64,000 nucleotides of DNA, taken from the NCBI RefSeq assembly GCF_031432425.1, contig NZ_JAVKPH010000005.1, positions 1 to 64,000 of the forward strand. Direction: 5' to 3'. Source of the stretch: Ruixingdingia sedimenti (lineage in GTDB: Bacteria > Pseudomonadota > Alphaproteobacteria > Rhodobacterales > Rhodobacteraceae). The number at the start of each line of letters is the position of its first letter. The stretch's first letter is position 1. Under the pieces are notes generated by a model that worked only from the letters and a program-made list of their open reading frames with translations, did not search any database and was not told where the DNA came from. The position numbers and the translations under genes are program-made. Of this stretch, positions 49,622 through 58,466 are shown piece by piece.

Positions 49622-51754
49622 TCACCACTGGAACGCCTTGGCGATCGACAGTTTCACATTGCGCCCCGGGCTGTTGTCCAGTGCGAGGTTGTTGCGGTAT
49701 TCGCGGTCGAAGAGGTTCTCGACCCCGAGGTCGATCTGGAGCCCCTGCAACACCCCCGACTGCGGCTGCCAGCTGGCGAAAAGGTCGTGCACCGCATGGC
49801 CCGCGCCCGTGGTCGTGGCCGAGGCGGTGGTGATGTCGTCGAAGGCCTGCACGCGCCAGCCGAAGCGCAGCCCCTGGTCGGGCAGCTTCATCCCGAGCGT
49901 CAGCGCCAGGTTTTCCGCCGGCGTGTCGGCCAGCGTGGTGCCGAAGGCCGCCCCCGGGGTCTTGTTGCGCGACTTGACCTTGGAATAGGCCAGCCGGCCG
50001 AACCAGCGGTCGGCCTCATAGGCGGCCTCGATCTCGCCGCCCCAGATCCGGGCGCGGTTGATGTTCGAGAAATAGGGCACCCCCGGCGCGCGGGCGTTCG
50101 CGGCGATGAGGTCGGTCAGGTCGTTGTTGAACACCGTCAGCTTGGCGGTCAGGCGGTCGCCGGCGCTGAACAGGTCGGTGGTCCGGTAGGTCACGCCCAG
50201 TTCGACCGTGGTGGCCTTTTCCTTGCGCAGGTTGAGGCTGGGCACGCGGCCCACGCCGCCCGGTCCGTCGGAGGAAAACAGTTCGTCCAGCGTCGGCATC
50301 CGTTCCGTCCGCGCGGCGGATCCGAACAGGCCCCAGTTGTCGTTGATCTCGTAGAGCGCCGCGATCTTGGGCGACACCGCGGTGCCCTTCTGTTTCGCGC
50401 CGCCCGCGGCGATGGCCGCGGCGTCGGGGGTCAGGTCCGTGCGGTCGACGCGCAGGCCCGGCGTGATCGTCAGCCGGTCGTTCCAGATGAATTCGCCCTG
50501 CACGAAGGCGCCGAGCTTGCTTTCCTCGCCGCCGGGGTGGAAGGCGAGCGGGCCGGCAGAGGATGTCGCCGTCCGTTTCTGCTGCGCCGCGTCGATGCCG
50601 AAGGTGAGGTAGTTCTGCCAGGCGCCCGCGCCGAATTCCACCGTGTTGGTCGCGCGCAGCGCCACGGTCTTGTAGGCCGCCTCGTTGTCGCACAGCACCT
50701 GAAGCGTGCCGGGCCCGCACATGAAGCCGTTGGTGAAATCGTACCGCTGGGTCGAGGTGTCCGAATAGCTCAGCTGCACGTCGAGGTCGAGCCAGGGGTT
50801 GCCCGAGGCCGCGTTGCGATAGCGGATCGTGGCGGTATCGTCGATCGCGCGCAGATGCGAAAAGCCGAAGGTGGGGATGAACATGCCGCCCCCCGTCTGC
50901 GCCACCGCGGCGCGGTCGAGGTCGGTATCGGTGCGCGACAGGCTGAAGGTCAGCACCTGGTCCTGCGCGTCGTCGAGGTAGATGTTGGTCTTGAGCAGCC
51001 CCGACCAGCGTTCCGCGGCGGTCGACTGGATCACCGCGCCCGCGCCGTCCTTCATGTCGTCCGACTTGCCGGTGGCGAAGCTGGCCAGCATGTCGGCGCG
51101 CGGGCCCAGTTTCTGCGCGATGATGACCGACCCCATCAGCCCGTCGCCGTTCGAATCATAGGCGGCCTTGGCGCGCACGGCGCCGGTGCCCTCGGCGGGG
51201 ATGAAATCGCCCGGGTCCTTGGTGGTGAAGTTCACCACACCCCCGATCGCCCCCGAACCGTACAGCGTCGAGGACGCCGGGCCGCGCAGCACCTCGACCC
51301 GCTTGTAAAGCTCCGGGTCGCCGAAGAACGACCCCGTGCGGTATTGTTCGAAGAACTTCACCGCGCCGTCCACGGTCACGATGATGCGGTTCTGGCTGCC
51401 CGCCTGTTCGGCGTTGCCGATGCCGCGGATGTTGAACGCCTGTCCCAGCGGGCGGGCCGAGGCGCCGGTGGTCTGCACCCCGGGGACATCGGCGAAAAGC
51501 CCGCCGACGGTGCGGGCCTGTTCGCGGTCCATGTCTTCCTGGTCGATGACGGTCACGGCCTGGGGCGTGCTGATCGCCACCTTTTCGGCCCCGGCGCTGA
51601 CGACGATCTCTTCCAGGATCGTCACATGGGCCGTCTTGTCCTGTGCGGTGGCGGGGACCACCCCGGCCAGAACGGCGCAGAGCGCGGTGCTGCAAAGGAT
51701 GGGGGTGGCACGGGTGAAACGGGGCACGGCCCCTGCTGCCGGTGGTATGCGCAT
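49622..51754 (-). CDS. hmuR: TonB-dependent haem/haemoglobin receptor
   Basis: A 710-residue outer-membrane receptor. Signal peptide to about residue 38; a TonB box-like EEIVVSA at about residue 48; plug domain with DVPGVQ, NIRGIG and RVEVLRGPASSTLYGSGAIG; the rest is a 22-strand barrel ending in an aromatic residue (SIAKAFQW). The haem-receptor FRAP/NPNL region is recognisable but divergent (RTERMPTLDELF and VPSLNLRKEK). The family match is to haemoglobin/transferrin/lactoferrin-type receptors, and the divergent hmuSTUV genes make haem the likely ligand. GGGAAG precedes the ATG. Promoter and operator are described separately. Confidence 0.9.
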   Translation of the reverse strand: MRIPPAAGAVPRFTRATPILCSTALCAVLAGVVPATAQDKTAHVTILEEIVVSAGAEKVAISTPQAVTVIDQEDMDREQARTVGGLFADVPGVQTTGASARPLGQAFNIRGIGNAEQAGSQNRIIVTVDGAVKFFEQYRTGSFFGDPELYKRVEVLRGPASSTLYGSGAIGGVVNFTTKDPGDFIPAEGTGAVRAKAAYDSNGDGLMGSVIIAQKLGPRADMLASFATGKSDDMKDGAGAVIQSTAAERWSGLLKTNIYLDDAQDQVLTFSLSRTDTDLDRAAVAQTGGGMFIPTFGFSHLRAIDDTATIRYRNAASGNPWLDLDVQLSYSDTSTQRYDFTNGFMCGPGTLQVLCDNEAAYKTVALRATNTVEFGAGAWQNYLTFGIDAAQQKRTATSSAGPLAFHPGGEESKLGAFVQGEFIWNDRLTITPGLRVDRTDLTPDAAAIAAGGAKQKGTAVSPKIAALYEINDNWGLFGSAARTERMPTLDELFSSDGPGGVGRVPSLNLRKEKATTVELGVTYRTTDLFSAGDRLTAKLTVFNNDLTDLIAANARAPGVPYFSNINRARIWGGEIEAAYEADRWFGRLAYSKVKSRNKTPGAAFGTTLADTPAENLALTLGMKLPDQGLRFGWRVQAFDDITTASATTTGAGHAVHDLFASWQPQSGVLQGLQIDLGVENLFDREYRNNLALDNSPGRNVKLSIAKAFQW

Positions 51755-51832
51755 GGTCTTCCCTTGGCTGGTCTGCGGGAAGCTGGCACGCGGCTGGCGG
51801 GCAGGATTCTGACTTGATCTTTTCCGCCGCGA

Positions 51833-51861
51833 TCTCTAGGTAATCTGACTGTTACAGTCAA
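51833..51861 (-). promoter_or_regulatory. Putative sigma70 promoter of hmuR
   Basis: Minus strand: TTGACT (51861-51856), 17-base spacer, TAGAGA (51838-51833), about 80 bases before the hmuR ATG. The -35 lies inside the palindromic operator at 51841-51866, the geometry expected for repression. Confidence 0.6.
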
Positions 51862-51866
51862 GATTA
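51841..51866. promoter_or_regulatory. Iron-responsive operator candidate between hmuR and hmuS
   Basis: TAATCTGACTGTTACAGTC followed by AAGATTA is a near-perfect 26-base inverted repeat: GACTG-TTA-CAGTC flanked by TAATCT and AAGATTA. It is the most AT-rich stretch of the divergent gap and overlaps the hmuR -35. Iron-box binding by Fur, Irr or a Rhodobacterales IscR/RirA-type regulator is likely; I cannot tell which. It could control both directions. Confidence 0.6.
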
Positions 51867-51957
51867 AAAGACCCCGACGACTGCTCTCTACCAGCGCCCA
51901 GCCGAGGCCCCGCCTTCCGCCAGATCCGCGCACAGGACCACTTGTGAAAGGACCGAC

Positions 51958-53022
51958 ATGGCACCCGACGGCACCACCCCCGATGCGGGGCCCGAATCCG
52001 GCATCACCCCCGCTACCATCCGCGATCTGCGCGCGGCCGATCCCAAGATGCGCGCCCGCGATTTCGCCGCCCGCCACGGGCTGCGCGAGGGCCAGCTGGT
52101 CGCCGCGATGGTGGGCCACGGCGCGCTGCGGATCGACGCGCACCCGGACCGGCTGATGCCGCTGGTGCACGATCTGGGCGACGTGATGGCGCTGACCCGC
52201 AACGAAAGCTGCGTGATCGAAAAGCGGGGGATCTACGGCGATTATCACGGCGGCCCGCATGCCCAGATGGTTCTGGGCGAGGAAATCGACCTGCGCATCT
52301 TTGCCCAGCACTGGCGCCATGCCTTCGCGGTGACGGAGCCGGGCGAAGAAGGCCCGAAACGCTCGCTCCAGGTGTTCGACGCGGCGGGCGATGCGGTGCA
52401 CAAGATCTATCTCAAGCCCGAATCCGATGTCGCGGCCTATGACCGGCTGGTGGCGGCGCTGCGCCTGCCCGATCAGTCCGACGCGATGGCGGTCGATCCC
52501 CGCCGCCCGGTCGAACCGGCGAAGATCAACTCCGACAAGCTGGACATCCTGCGCGACGAATGGGGCCGGATGACCGACACGCATCAGTTCCTGCGGCTGG
52601 TCAGCAAGCTGAAGATGAACCGCCTCGGCGCCTATCGCGCGGCGGGGGCGCCGATGGCGCGGGCGCTGGATACCGGCGCGGTGAATGCGGTGCTGGAAGG
52701 TGCGGCGCGCGACGGCATTCCGCTGATGATCTTCGTCGGCAATGCGGGCTGTATCGAGATCCACGGCGGCCCGGTGGAAAAGATCGTGCCGATGGGGCCC
52801 TGGATCAACGTGCTCGATCCCCGCTTCAACCTGCATCTGCGCGGCGACCACATCGCCGAGGTCTGGGCGGTGGACAAGCCCACCCAGCGCGGCCCCGCGA
52901 TCAGCGTCGAGGCGTTCGCCGCCGATGGCGCGCTGATCCTGCAAATCTTCGGCTATCGCAAGGATGCCCCGCCCGACGCCTGGAACGCGCTGGTCGCCAC
53001 CCTGCCGGGGGCCGCGGCATGA
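51958..53022 (+). CDS. hmuS: Haem-degrading/haemin transport factor HmuS
   Basis: A 354-residue HemS/ChuS-family cytoplasmic protein made of two similar halves (HAFAVTEPG... and the repeat beginning near DEWGRMTDTHQFLRLVSKL). Recognisable blocks: DVMALTRNESCVIEKRGIYG, LQVFDAAGDAVHKIYLKPES, NAGCIEIHGGPVEKIVPMGP, NLHLRGDHIAEVWAVDKPT. Homologues bind haem and degrade it or traffic it. First gene of hmuSTUV; the stop overlaps hmuT by ATGA. The ATG follows GAAAGG. Confidence 0.92.
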   Translation: MAPDGTTPDAGPESGITPATIRDLRAADPKMRARDFAARHGLREGQLVAAMVGHGALRIDAHPDRLMPLVHDLGDVMALTRNESCVIEKRGIYGDYHGGPHAQMVLGEEIDLRIFAQHWRHAFAVTEPGEEGPKRSLQVFDAAGDAVHKIYLKPESDVAAYDRLVAALRLPDQSDAMAVDPRRPVEPAKINSDKLDILRDEWGRMTDTHQFLRLVSKLKMNRLGAYRAAGAPMARALDTGAVNAVLEGAARDGIPLMIFVGNAGCIEIHGGPVEKIVPMGPWINVLDPRFNLHLRGDHIAEVWAVDKPTQRGPAISVEAFAADGALILQIFGYRKDAPPDAWNALVATLPGAAA

Positions 53023-53873
53023 AGATGGGGGCGTTCCTTGCCGCCGGTCTGCTGGCGCTGGCCGCACCCGCGCTGGCCGACCCGCCGCAGCGCATCGTGT
53101 CGGTCGGGGGTTCGGTGACGGAAATCGTTGCGGCGCTGGGCGCGGCCGACCTGCTGGTGGGCCGCGATTCGACCTCGACCTGGCCGCCCGAGGTGGCCGC
53201 GCTGCCCGATGTCGGCTATTTCCGCGCGCTCTCGCCCGAAGGGGTGCTGGGCCTTGCCCCCGATATGGTGCTGGCAGAGGCCGACGCGGGCCCGGTCGAG
53301 GCGGTCGAGGTGTTGAAGGCTGCGGGCATCCCCTATGTCGCCTTGCCCGGCGAGCCGAGCCCCGAGGGCATCGCCGCCAAGATCACGGCGGTGGGCGAGG
53401 CCATCGGGCGGCAGGCAGAGGCCGCGACGCTGGTCGAGACCTTCGCCGCCGAAATCGCCGCCGTGCGCGCGGATGCGGCGCAGGTGCCCGCGGCGGACCG
53501 CAAGCGCGTGCTGTTCGTGCTGGCCAACCAGGCCGGGCGGCTCTTGGTCGGCGGTGAAGGCTCGTCCGCCGCCGCGATCATCGCGCTTGCGGGCGGCGTC
53601 AATGCCGGGACCGGCTTTCACGGCTACAAACAGGCCACCGACGAGGCGATCCTGACCTCTGCCCCCGATGTGATCCTGATGATGGACCGCGAAGGCGATC
53701 TGGCGATTTCCGATGCCGAGGTGCTGGGCCATCCTGCGCTGGGCACCACGCCTGCCGCGCAGGCGGGTGCGATCCTGCGGATGGACGGGCTTTTGCTGCT
53801 GGGCTTCGGCCCCCGCACGGCGCAGGCGGCGCGGCAGTTGCACGATGCGCTCTATGGGCCTTCGGAGGGCTGA
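53019..53873 (+). CDS. hmuT: Haem ABC transporter periplasmic binding protein HmuT
   Basis: A 284-residue periplasmic haem-binding protein with signal peptide FLAAGLLALAAPALADPP. Class III binding-protein motifs: RIVSVGGSVTEIVAALGAAD, LVGRDSTSTWPPEVAALPDV, VGYFRALSPEGVLGLAPDMV and GGVNAGTGFHGYKQATDEAI. The tyrosine in DVGYFRALS is the expected haem ligand for this family. It receives haem from HmuR and delivers it to HmuUV. It starts in the ATGA of hmuS and is followed after one base by hmuU. Confidence 0.92.
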   Translation: MKMGAFLAAGLLALAAPALADPPQRIVSVGGSVTEIVAALGAADLLVGRDSTSTWPPEVAALPDVGYFRALSPEGVLGLAPDMVLAEADAGPVEAVEVLKAAGIPYVALPGEPSPEGIAAKITAVGEAIGRQAEAATLVETFAAEIAAVRADAAQVPAADRKRVLFVLANQAGRLLVGGEGSSAAAIIALAGGVNAGTGFHGYKQATDEAILTSAPDVILMMDREGDLAISDAEVLGHPALGTTPAAQAGAILRMDGLLLLGFGPRTAQAARQLHDALYGPSEG

Positions 53874-53874
53874 G

Positions 53875-54954
53875 ATGACGGCCCCCGCCCTGCGGCTGGC
53901 CGGCGATCCGCCCGCCAGCCCGCGTGCCCGCCGGGCCCTGCACCTGCGCTGGGGTCTGGTGGCGCTGCTGTTGCTGGCGGCGGTGCTGTCGATTTCCACC
54001 GGCGCGGCGGGGCTGTCCCTGCCCCGGGTGCTGGGCGACTGGCTGTCGGGTGCGGGGTTGGCGACACGCGACCGGGTGATCCTGTTCGACATCCGCCTGC
54101 CGCGGCTGGCGATGGGCATGATGGTGGGCGCGGCGCTGGCGGTTTCCGGCGCGCTGATGCAGGGCCTGTTTCGCAACCCGCTGGCCGACCCCGGCGTGGT
54201 CGGCGTCGCCGCGGGGGCGAGCCTCGGGGCGGTGTCCGCCATCGTGCTGGGGGGCCTTCTGCCGGTGGCGCTGACGCGGGTGCTGGGCCCGCAGTTCCTG
54301 GTGCCGCTGGCGGCGTTCCTTTTCGCCTGGGGGGCGACGATGCTGCTTTACCGGCTGGCGCGGGCGGGGGGGCAGACCTCTGTCGCCACGCTGCTGCTGG
54401 CGGGGATCGCGCTGACCGCGCTGGCGGTGGCGCTGACCGGGATCCTGATCAACATGGCCAATGATCAGCAGTTGCGGGACCTGACGTTCTGGAACATGGG
54501 CTCGCTTGCGGGGGCAAGCTGGATGAAGCTCGCCCTGGCGCTGCCCTTCGTGGCGCCCGCGCTGGTGTTCGCGCCGCGGCTGGCGGGCGGGCTCAACGCG
54601 CTGGCATTGGGCGAGGCCGCGGCCGCGCATATGGGCCATGATGTCGAGCGGCTGAAACGCTGGTCGGTGCTGGCGGTCGCGGCGGCGGCGGGGGCGGCGG
54701 TGTCGGTCGCGGGGGCGATCGGCTTCATCGGCATCGTGGTGCCGCATCTGCTGCGCCTCGCCTCGGGCCCCGACCACCGCGCGCTTCTGCCCAATGCGGC
54801 GCTTCTGGGGGCGGCGCTGCTGGTGGGGGCGGATGTGATCGCCCGGCAGGTGGTGGCGCCGGCGGAACTGCCCATCGGCATCGTCACCGCGATCCTGGGC
54901 GCGCCGGTCTTCCTGTGGATCCTGATGCGCCGGCGCGGCTTCGGGGGGATCTGA
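53875..54954 (+). CDS. hmuU: Haem ABC transporter permease HmuU
   Basis: A 359-residue FecCD-type permease with about ten membrane helices. Signatures: LPRLAMGMMVGAALAVSGAL, QGLFRNPLADPGVVGVAAGA, the coupling region GHDVERLKRWSVLAVAA and GFIGIVVPHLLRLASGPDHR, all typical of siderophore/haem permeases. About 25 cytoplasmic residues precede the first helix. The start follows hmuT's stop by one base; hmuV follows by one base. It would form a homodimer with two HmuV subunits. Confidence 0.94.
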   Translation: MTAPALRLAGDPPASPRARRALHLRWGLVALLLLAAVLSISTGAAGLSLPRVLGDWLSGAGLATRDRVILFDIRLPRLAMGMMVGAALAVSGALMQGLFRNPLADPGVVGVAAGASLGAVSAIVLGGLLPVALTRVLGPQFLVPLAAFLFAWGATMLLYRLARAGGQTSVATLLLAGIALTALAVALTGILINMANDQQLRDLTFWNMGSLAGASWMKLALALPFVAPALVFAPRLAGGLNALALGEAAAAHMGHDVERLKRWSVLAVAAAAGAAVSVAGAIGFIGIVVPHLLRLASGPDHRALLPNAALLGAALLVGADVIARQVVAPAELPIGIVTAILGAPVFLWILMRRRGFGGI

Positions 54955-54955
54955 G

Positions 54956-55735
54956 ATGCTGGCGGTGACGGACCTGACGGTGCATCTGGGCGGGCGGCGG
55001 ATCCTCGACGCGCTGTCGATGCAGGCGCAGGCGGGGGCGGTGACGGTGATCCTCGGCCCCAACGGGTCGGGCAAGACCACACTTTTGCGCGCGGCGACGG
55101 GGGATCTGCGTTATGCGGGTTCGGTCCGGCTCGGCGGGGTGGAAATCGCGGGCGCGCCCCTCTGGCGGCTGGCGGCGGTGCGCGGCGTGCTGGAACAGGC
55201 CACCCCGGTCGCCTTCGCCTTCACCGTGGCAGAGGTCGTGCGCTTCGGCCTTGGCGCCGGTCTGTCGGCGGGTCGGGCAGAGGTCGCGCGGCTGGCGCTG
55301 GAAGAGGTGGGGCTGGCCGATCTGGCCGAGCGTCCGTTCCACGAGCTTTCGGGCGGCCAGCAACAGCGCGTCCACCTCGCCCGCGTGCGCGCGCAGGTGT
55401 GGGAGCCCGTGTCGCCCGAGGGCCCGCGCTGGCTGTTCCTGGACGAGCCGGTGGCGAGCCTCGACATCGCCCACCAGCTGGCGGTGATGGAGGTCATGCG
55501 CGGCTTCGCCCGTGCGGGCGGCGGCGTGGTGGCGGTGATGCACGACCTGAACCTGAGCGCGATGGTCGCCGACCGCATCGTGCTGCTGGCCGAGGGCAGG
55601 GTCGTCGCCGCAGGCCCGCCGGAGGCGGTGATCCGCGACGCGCCCCTGTCGCGGGCCTACGGCTGCCCGCTCCGCGCCAACCGCGCCCCCGCCGCCGGGC
55701 CCTGGATCCTGCCGCAGGGCGCGGCGGCATCCTGA
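54956..55735 (+). CDS. hmuV: Haem ABC transporter ATP-binding protein HmuV
   Basis: A 259-residue ABC ATPase. Walker A is GPNGSGKTTLLRAATG, the Q-loop is in RGVLEQATPVAFAFTVAEVV, the signature ELSGGQQQRVHLARV, Walker B WLFLDEPVASLDI and the H-loop VMHDLNLSA. The extra segment RAQVWEPVSPEGPRW before Walker B is characteristic of HmuV. Last gene of the hmuSTUV operon, with a palindromic element behind it. Confidence 0.95.
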   Translation: MLAVTDLTVHLGGRRILDALSMQAQAGAVTVILGPNGSGKTTLLRAATGDLRYAGSVRLGGVEIAGAPLWRLAAVRGVLEQATPVAFAFTVAEVVRFGLGAGLSAGRAEVARLALEEVGLADLAERPFHELSGGQQQRVHLARVRAQVWEPVSPEGPRWLFLDEPVASLDIAHQLAVMEVMRGFARAGGGVVAVMHDLNLSAMVADRIVLLAEGRVVAAGPPEAVIRDAPLSRAYGCPLRANRAPAAGPWILPQGAAAS

Positions 55736-55790
55736 CCGGCTGCGGAAAGGCGAGGTCCTCTGGCCGGCCTTTGCGCAAGGGGGAGAGCGC

Positions 55791-55907
55791 AGGAGCCTCC
55801 GGCGGGGATATTTAAGGACAGAAAATGAAGCAGGGTCGGGCAAGAGAACTGCCTTCCTTCATTTTCTGTCCAGAAGTATCCCGGGGGTCCGGGGGCTGGC
55901 CCCCGGT
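55791..55907. repeat. Modular palindromic intergenic element, copy g
   Basis: Module Y (GGAGCCTCCGGCGGGG), left arm ATATTTAAGGACAGAAAATG, right arm CCTTCATTTTCTGTCCAGAA then GTAT, then module X (CCCGGGGGTCCGGGGGCTGG). A-T pair at the covariant stem position. Convergent gap hmuV/DUF3775. Confidence 0.85.
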
Positions 55908-55949
55908 CCTGCCCTGGCCATCCGCACAGGCGCCGGGGGCAAGGCGCGC

Positions 55950-56267
55950 CTAGAGGAAATCCTCTTCCTCGTCGGTCACGTCGATGCCCATCGCCTCCAT
56001 CCCCGACTCGAGGTTCTCGGCCAGATGCGGCATGCCCATCAGGTAGCTGGCGGTGGGCGTCGTCGCCTCGGCCCGGGCGGTGGCCAGCGCCTCGTCGTAT
56101 TCCTCGGGCTCGAACGCGCCGCGGCCGACCCAGGCCAGCGCGACCACGGTGGCCTTTTCGTCCTCGTTCAGCCCCTCGATGAAGGCTTCCAACTCAGCCT
56201 CGGCCATCGCGCCCTCGCGTGCCTGAAAGATGATGTGGACGACCTTCTGCGGATCAATGTCGATCAT
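55950..56267 (-). CDS. DUF3775 domain protein
   Basis: A 105-residue acidic protein matching DUF3775: the opening MIDIDPQKVVHIIFQAREGA, the core EAFIEGLNEDEKATVVALAW followed by GRGAFEPEEYDEALATARAE, and TPTASYLMGMPHLAENLESG near the C-terminus. The tail DVTDEEEDFL is strongly acidic. The family is small, alphaproteobacterial and uncharacterised. GGGAG precedes the ATG. It is divergent from the glutamine amidotransferase gene. Confidence 0.82.
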   Translation of the reverse strand: MIDIDPQKVVHIIFQAREGAMAEAELEAFIEGLNEDEKATVVALAWVGRGAFEPEEYDEALATARAEATTPTASYLMGMPHLAENLESGMEAMGIDVTDEEEDFL

Positions 56268-56402
56268 TGGCGCGACTCCCTCTGTCGCTTCCAGTGTCGC
56301 CCCTGCGCCGCCGCTGCGCAAGGCGCCAGGCCGCGGCGCTTTGGCCCCCCTTGCCGCCCGGCGGGCGGGGGTTTACCCTGCAGAGGCATCCAAGAGCGTT
56401 CC

Positions 56403-57107
56403 ATGTTGATCGGCATCCTCCAGACCGGCCACGCGCCCGACGCCCTTCAGGCGGAAATGGGCGATTATCCCCAGATGTTCACACGTCTGCTCGACGGCTA
56501 CGGGTTCGATTTCCGGGCCTGGGCGGTGGTGGACATGGATTTCCCCGCATCCGTCCACGACGCCGACGGCTGGCTGCTGACCGGCTCGCGCCATGGCGCC
56601 TACGAGGACCATCCCTTCATCCCCCCGCTGGAGGATTTCATCCGCCGCGCCTATGGCGCGCATGTGCCGATGGTGGGCATCTGTTTCGGCCACCAGATCA
56701 TCGCGCAGGCGCTCGGCGGGCGGGTCGAGAAGTTCGCGGGCGGCTGGTCCGTGGGGCCGACGGAATACGATTTCGGCGGCGAAACCCTGCGGCTGAACGC
56801 CTGGCACCAGGATCAGGTGGTGGAACGGCCCGCGGCGGCAGCGCTTGCGGCGGCCAGCGATTTCTGCGCCAATGCCGCGCTGATCTACGACGACCGCATC
56901 TATACCGTGCAGGCCCATCCCGAATTCCGCCCCGAATTCATCGACGGGCTGATGCGGCTGCGGGGCAGGGGCGTGGTGCCCGACGCGCTGATGGCGGCGG
57001 CGCGGGACCGGCTGGATGCGCCGCTCGACGACCGCGAACTTGCCCGCCGCATCGCGGAATTCTTCAAGCGCCCCCGGGCTGTCCGGGCCGCGCCAGCGAA
57101 AGCCTGA
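56403..57107 (+). CDS. Class I glutamine amidotransferase-like protein
   Basis: A 234-residue class I GATase. It carries the nucleophile Cys94 in VGICFGHQIIAQALGG and the histidine of VQAHPEFRPEF with the Glu two residues on, the full triad. Glutamine synthetase and a FAD oxidoreductase gene follow immediately (gap 3 bases, then overlap), the arrangement of gamma-glutamyl-polyamine (Puu) pathways, so it may hydrolyse gamma-glutamyl-GABA or a related amide like PuuD. However, the GHQ motif resembles GuaA-type proteins more than PuuD. Start chosen at the ATG opening MLIGILQTGHAPDAL. Confidence 0.85.
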   Translation: MLIGILQTGHAPDALQAEMGDYPQMFTRLLDGYGFDFRAWAVVDMDFPASVHDADGWLLTGSRHGAYEDHPFIPPLEDFIRRAYGAHVPMVGICFGHQIIAQALGGRVEKFAGGWSVGPTEYDFGGETLRLNAWHQDQVVERPAAAALAAASDFCANAALIYDDRIYTVQAHPEFRPEFIDGLMRLRGRGVVPDALMAAARDRLDAPLDDRELARRIAEFFKRPRAVRAAPAKA

Positions 57108-57110
57108 TCC

Positions 57111-58466
57111 ATGTCCAACTGGACCGACAAACTGCCCGAGCCCGCGCGGGAATACATCGCCGGCCGCCGCCTGGACGAGGTGGAATGCATCGTCGCCGAC
57201 ATCGCGGGCGTCGCCCGCGGCAAGGCGATGCCGGCCAGCAAGTTCGCCAAGCAGGCGAGCTTTTTCCTGCCGAACTCGATCTTCCTGCAGACCATCACCG
57301 GGGACTGGGCCGACAACCCCGTCGGCGCCTTCACCGAACCCGACATGATCATGGTTCCCGATTTTTCCACGGCCACCGCCGCGCCCTGGACGGCGGACGT
57401 GACCTTGCAGGTGATCCATGACGCGGTGGACCAGCAGGGCCGCCCGGTGCCCGTCGCGCCGCGCAACGTGCTGAAACGGGTGGTGGAGCTTTACAACGCC
57501 GAGGGCTGGACCCCGATCGTCGCCCCCGAGATGGAGTTCTTCTTCGTCGCCCGCAACCTCGACCCCAACATGCCGGTGGAACCCCCGATGGGCCGCACCG
57601 GGCGGCGCGCGGCGGCGAAACAGGCCTATTCCATGTCGGCGGTGGACGAATACGGCAAGGTCATCGACGACATCTACGACTTCGCCGAGGCGCAGGGGTT
57701 CGAGATCGACGGCATCCTGCAGGAGGGCGGCGCGGGGCAGGTGGAAATCAACCTCGCCCATGGCGATCCGGTACGGCTGGCCGACGAGATCTTCTTCTTC
57801 AAGCGCCTGATCCGCGAGGCCGCGCTGCGCCACGACTGTTTCGCCACCTTCATGGCCAAACCCATCGAGGGCGAGCCGGGCAGCGCCATGCACATCCACC
57901 ATTCGGTGGTGGACACGAAGTCCGGCAAGAACATCTTTTCGGGCCGCAAGGGCGAGGAAACCGACGCTTTCCTGCATTTCATCGCCGGGATGCAGGCGCA
58001 TCTGCCCGCGGCCATCGCGCTGTTGGCGCCCTATGTGAACAGCTATCGGCGCTACGTTCCGGATTTCGCGGCGCCGATCAACCTCGAATGGGGCCGCGAC
58101 AACCGCACCACCGGATTGCGGGTGCCGATTTCCGAACCGCGCGCGCGGCGGCTGGAAAACCGGCTGGCGGGGATGGATTGCAACCCCTATCTGGGCATCG
58201 CGGCCAGCCTCGCCTGCGGCTATCTGGGGCTGAAGGAGGCGCGGCTGCCGCGCGCCGAATGCACCGGCGACGCCTATATGAGCGCGGACGAACTGCCCTA
58301 CAATCTGGGCGATGCGCTGGACCTGCTGGAAGAGGACAGCGCCCTGCGCGAGGTCCTGGGGATGGAGTTCTGCGGCGTCTACGATTCTGTCAAACGCAAC
58401 GAATACAAGGAGTTCCTGCAGGTCATCAGCCCGTGGGAACGCGAACATCTGTTGCTGAACGTATGA
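57111..58466 (+). CDS. Glutamine synthetase-family gamma-glutamylpolyamine synthetase (PuuA-like)
   Basis: A 451-residue type III/PuuA-like glutamine synthetase. It lacks the long GS1 regulatory loops. Catalytic-core motifs: VECIVADIAGVARGKAMPAS, APEMEFFFVARN, GGAGQVEINLAHGDP, GSAMHIHHSVVDTKSGKNIF and the C-terminal ENRLAGMDCNPYLGIAASLA. The RGKAMP N-terminus is typical of the amine-glutamylating branch. Expected reaction: ATP-dependent joining of glutamate to putrescine or another amine. It lies between the amidotransferase and the FAD oxidoreductase genes, overlapping the latter by ATGA. Substrate specificity is inferred. Confidence 0.87.
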   Translation: MSNWTDKLPEPAREYIAGRRLDEVECIVADIAGVARGKAMPASKFAKQASFFLPNSIFLQTITGDWADNPVGAFTEPDMIMVPDFSTATAAPWTADVTLQVIHDAVDQQGRPVPVAPRNVLKRVVELYNAEGWTPIVAPEMEFFFVARNLDPNMPVEPPMGRTGRRAAAKQAYSMSAVDEYGKVIDDIYDFAEAQGFEIDGILQEGGAGQVEINLAHGDPVRLADEIFFFKRLIREAALRHDCFATFMAKPIEGEPGSAMHIHHSVVDTKSGKNIFSGRKGEETDAFLHFIAGMQAHLPAAIALLAPYVNSYRRYVPDFAAPINLEWGRDNRTTGLRVPISEPRARRLENRLAGMDCNPYLGIAASLACGYLGLKEARLPRAECTGDAYMSADELPYNLGDALDLLEEDSALREVLGMEFCGVYDSVKRNEYKEFLQVISPWEREHLLLNV

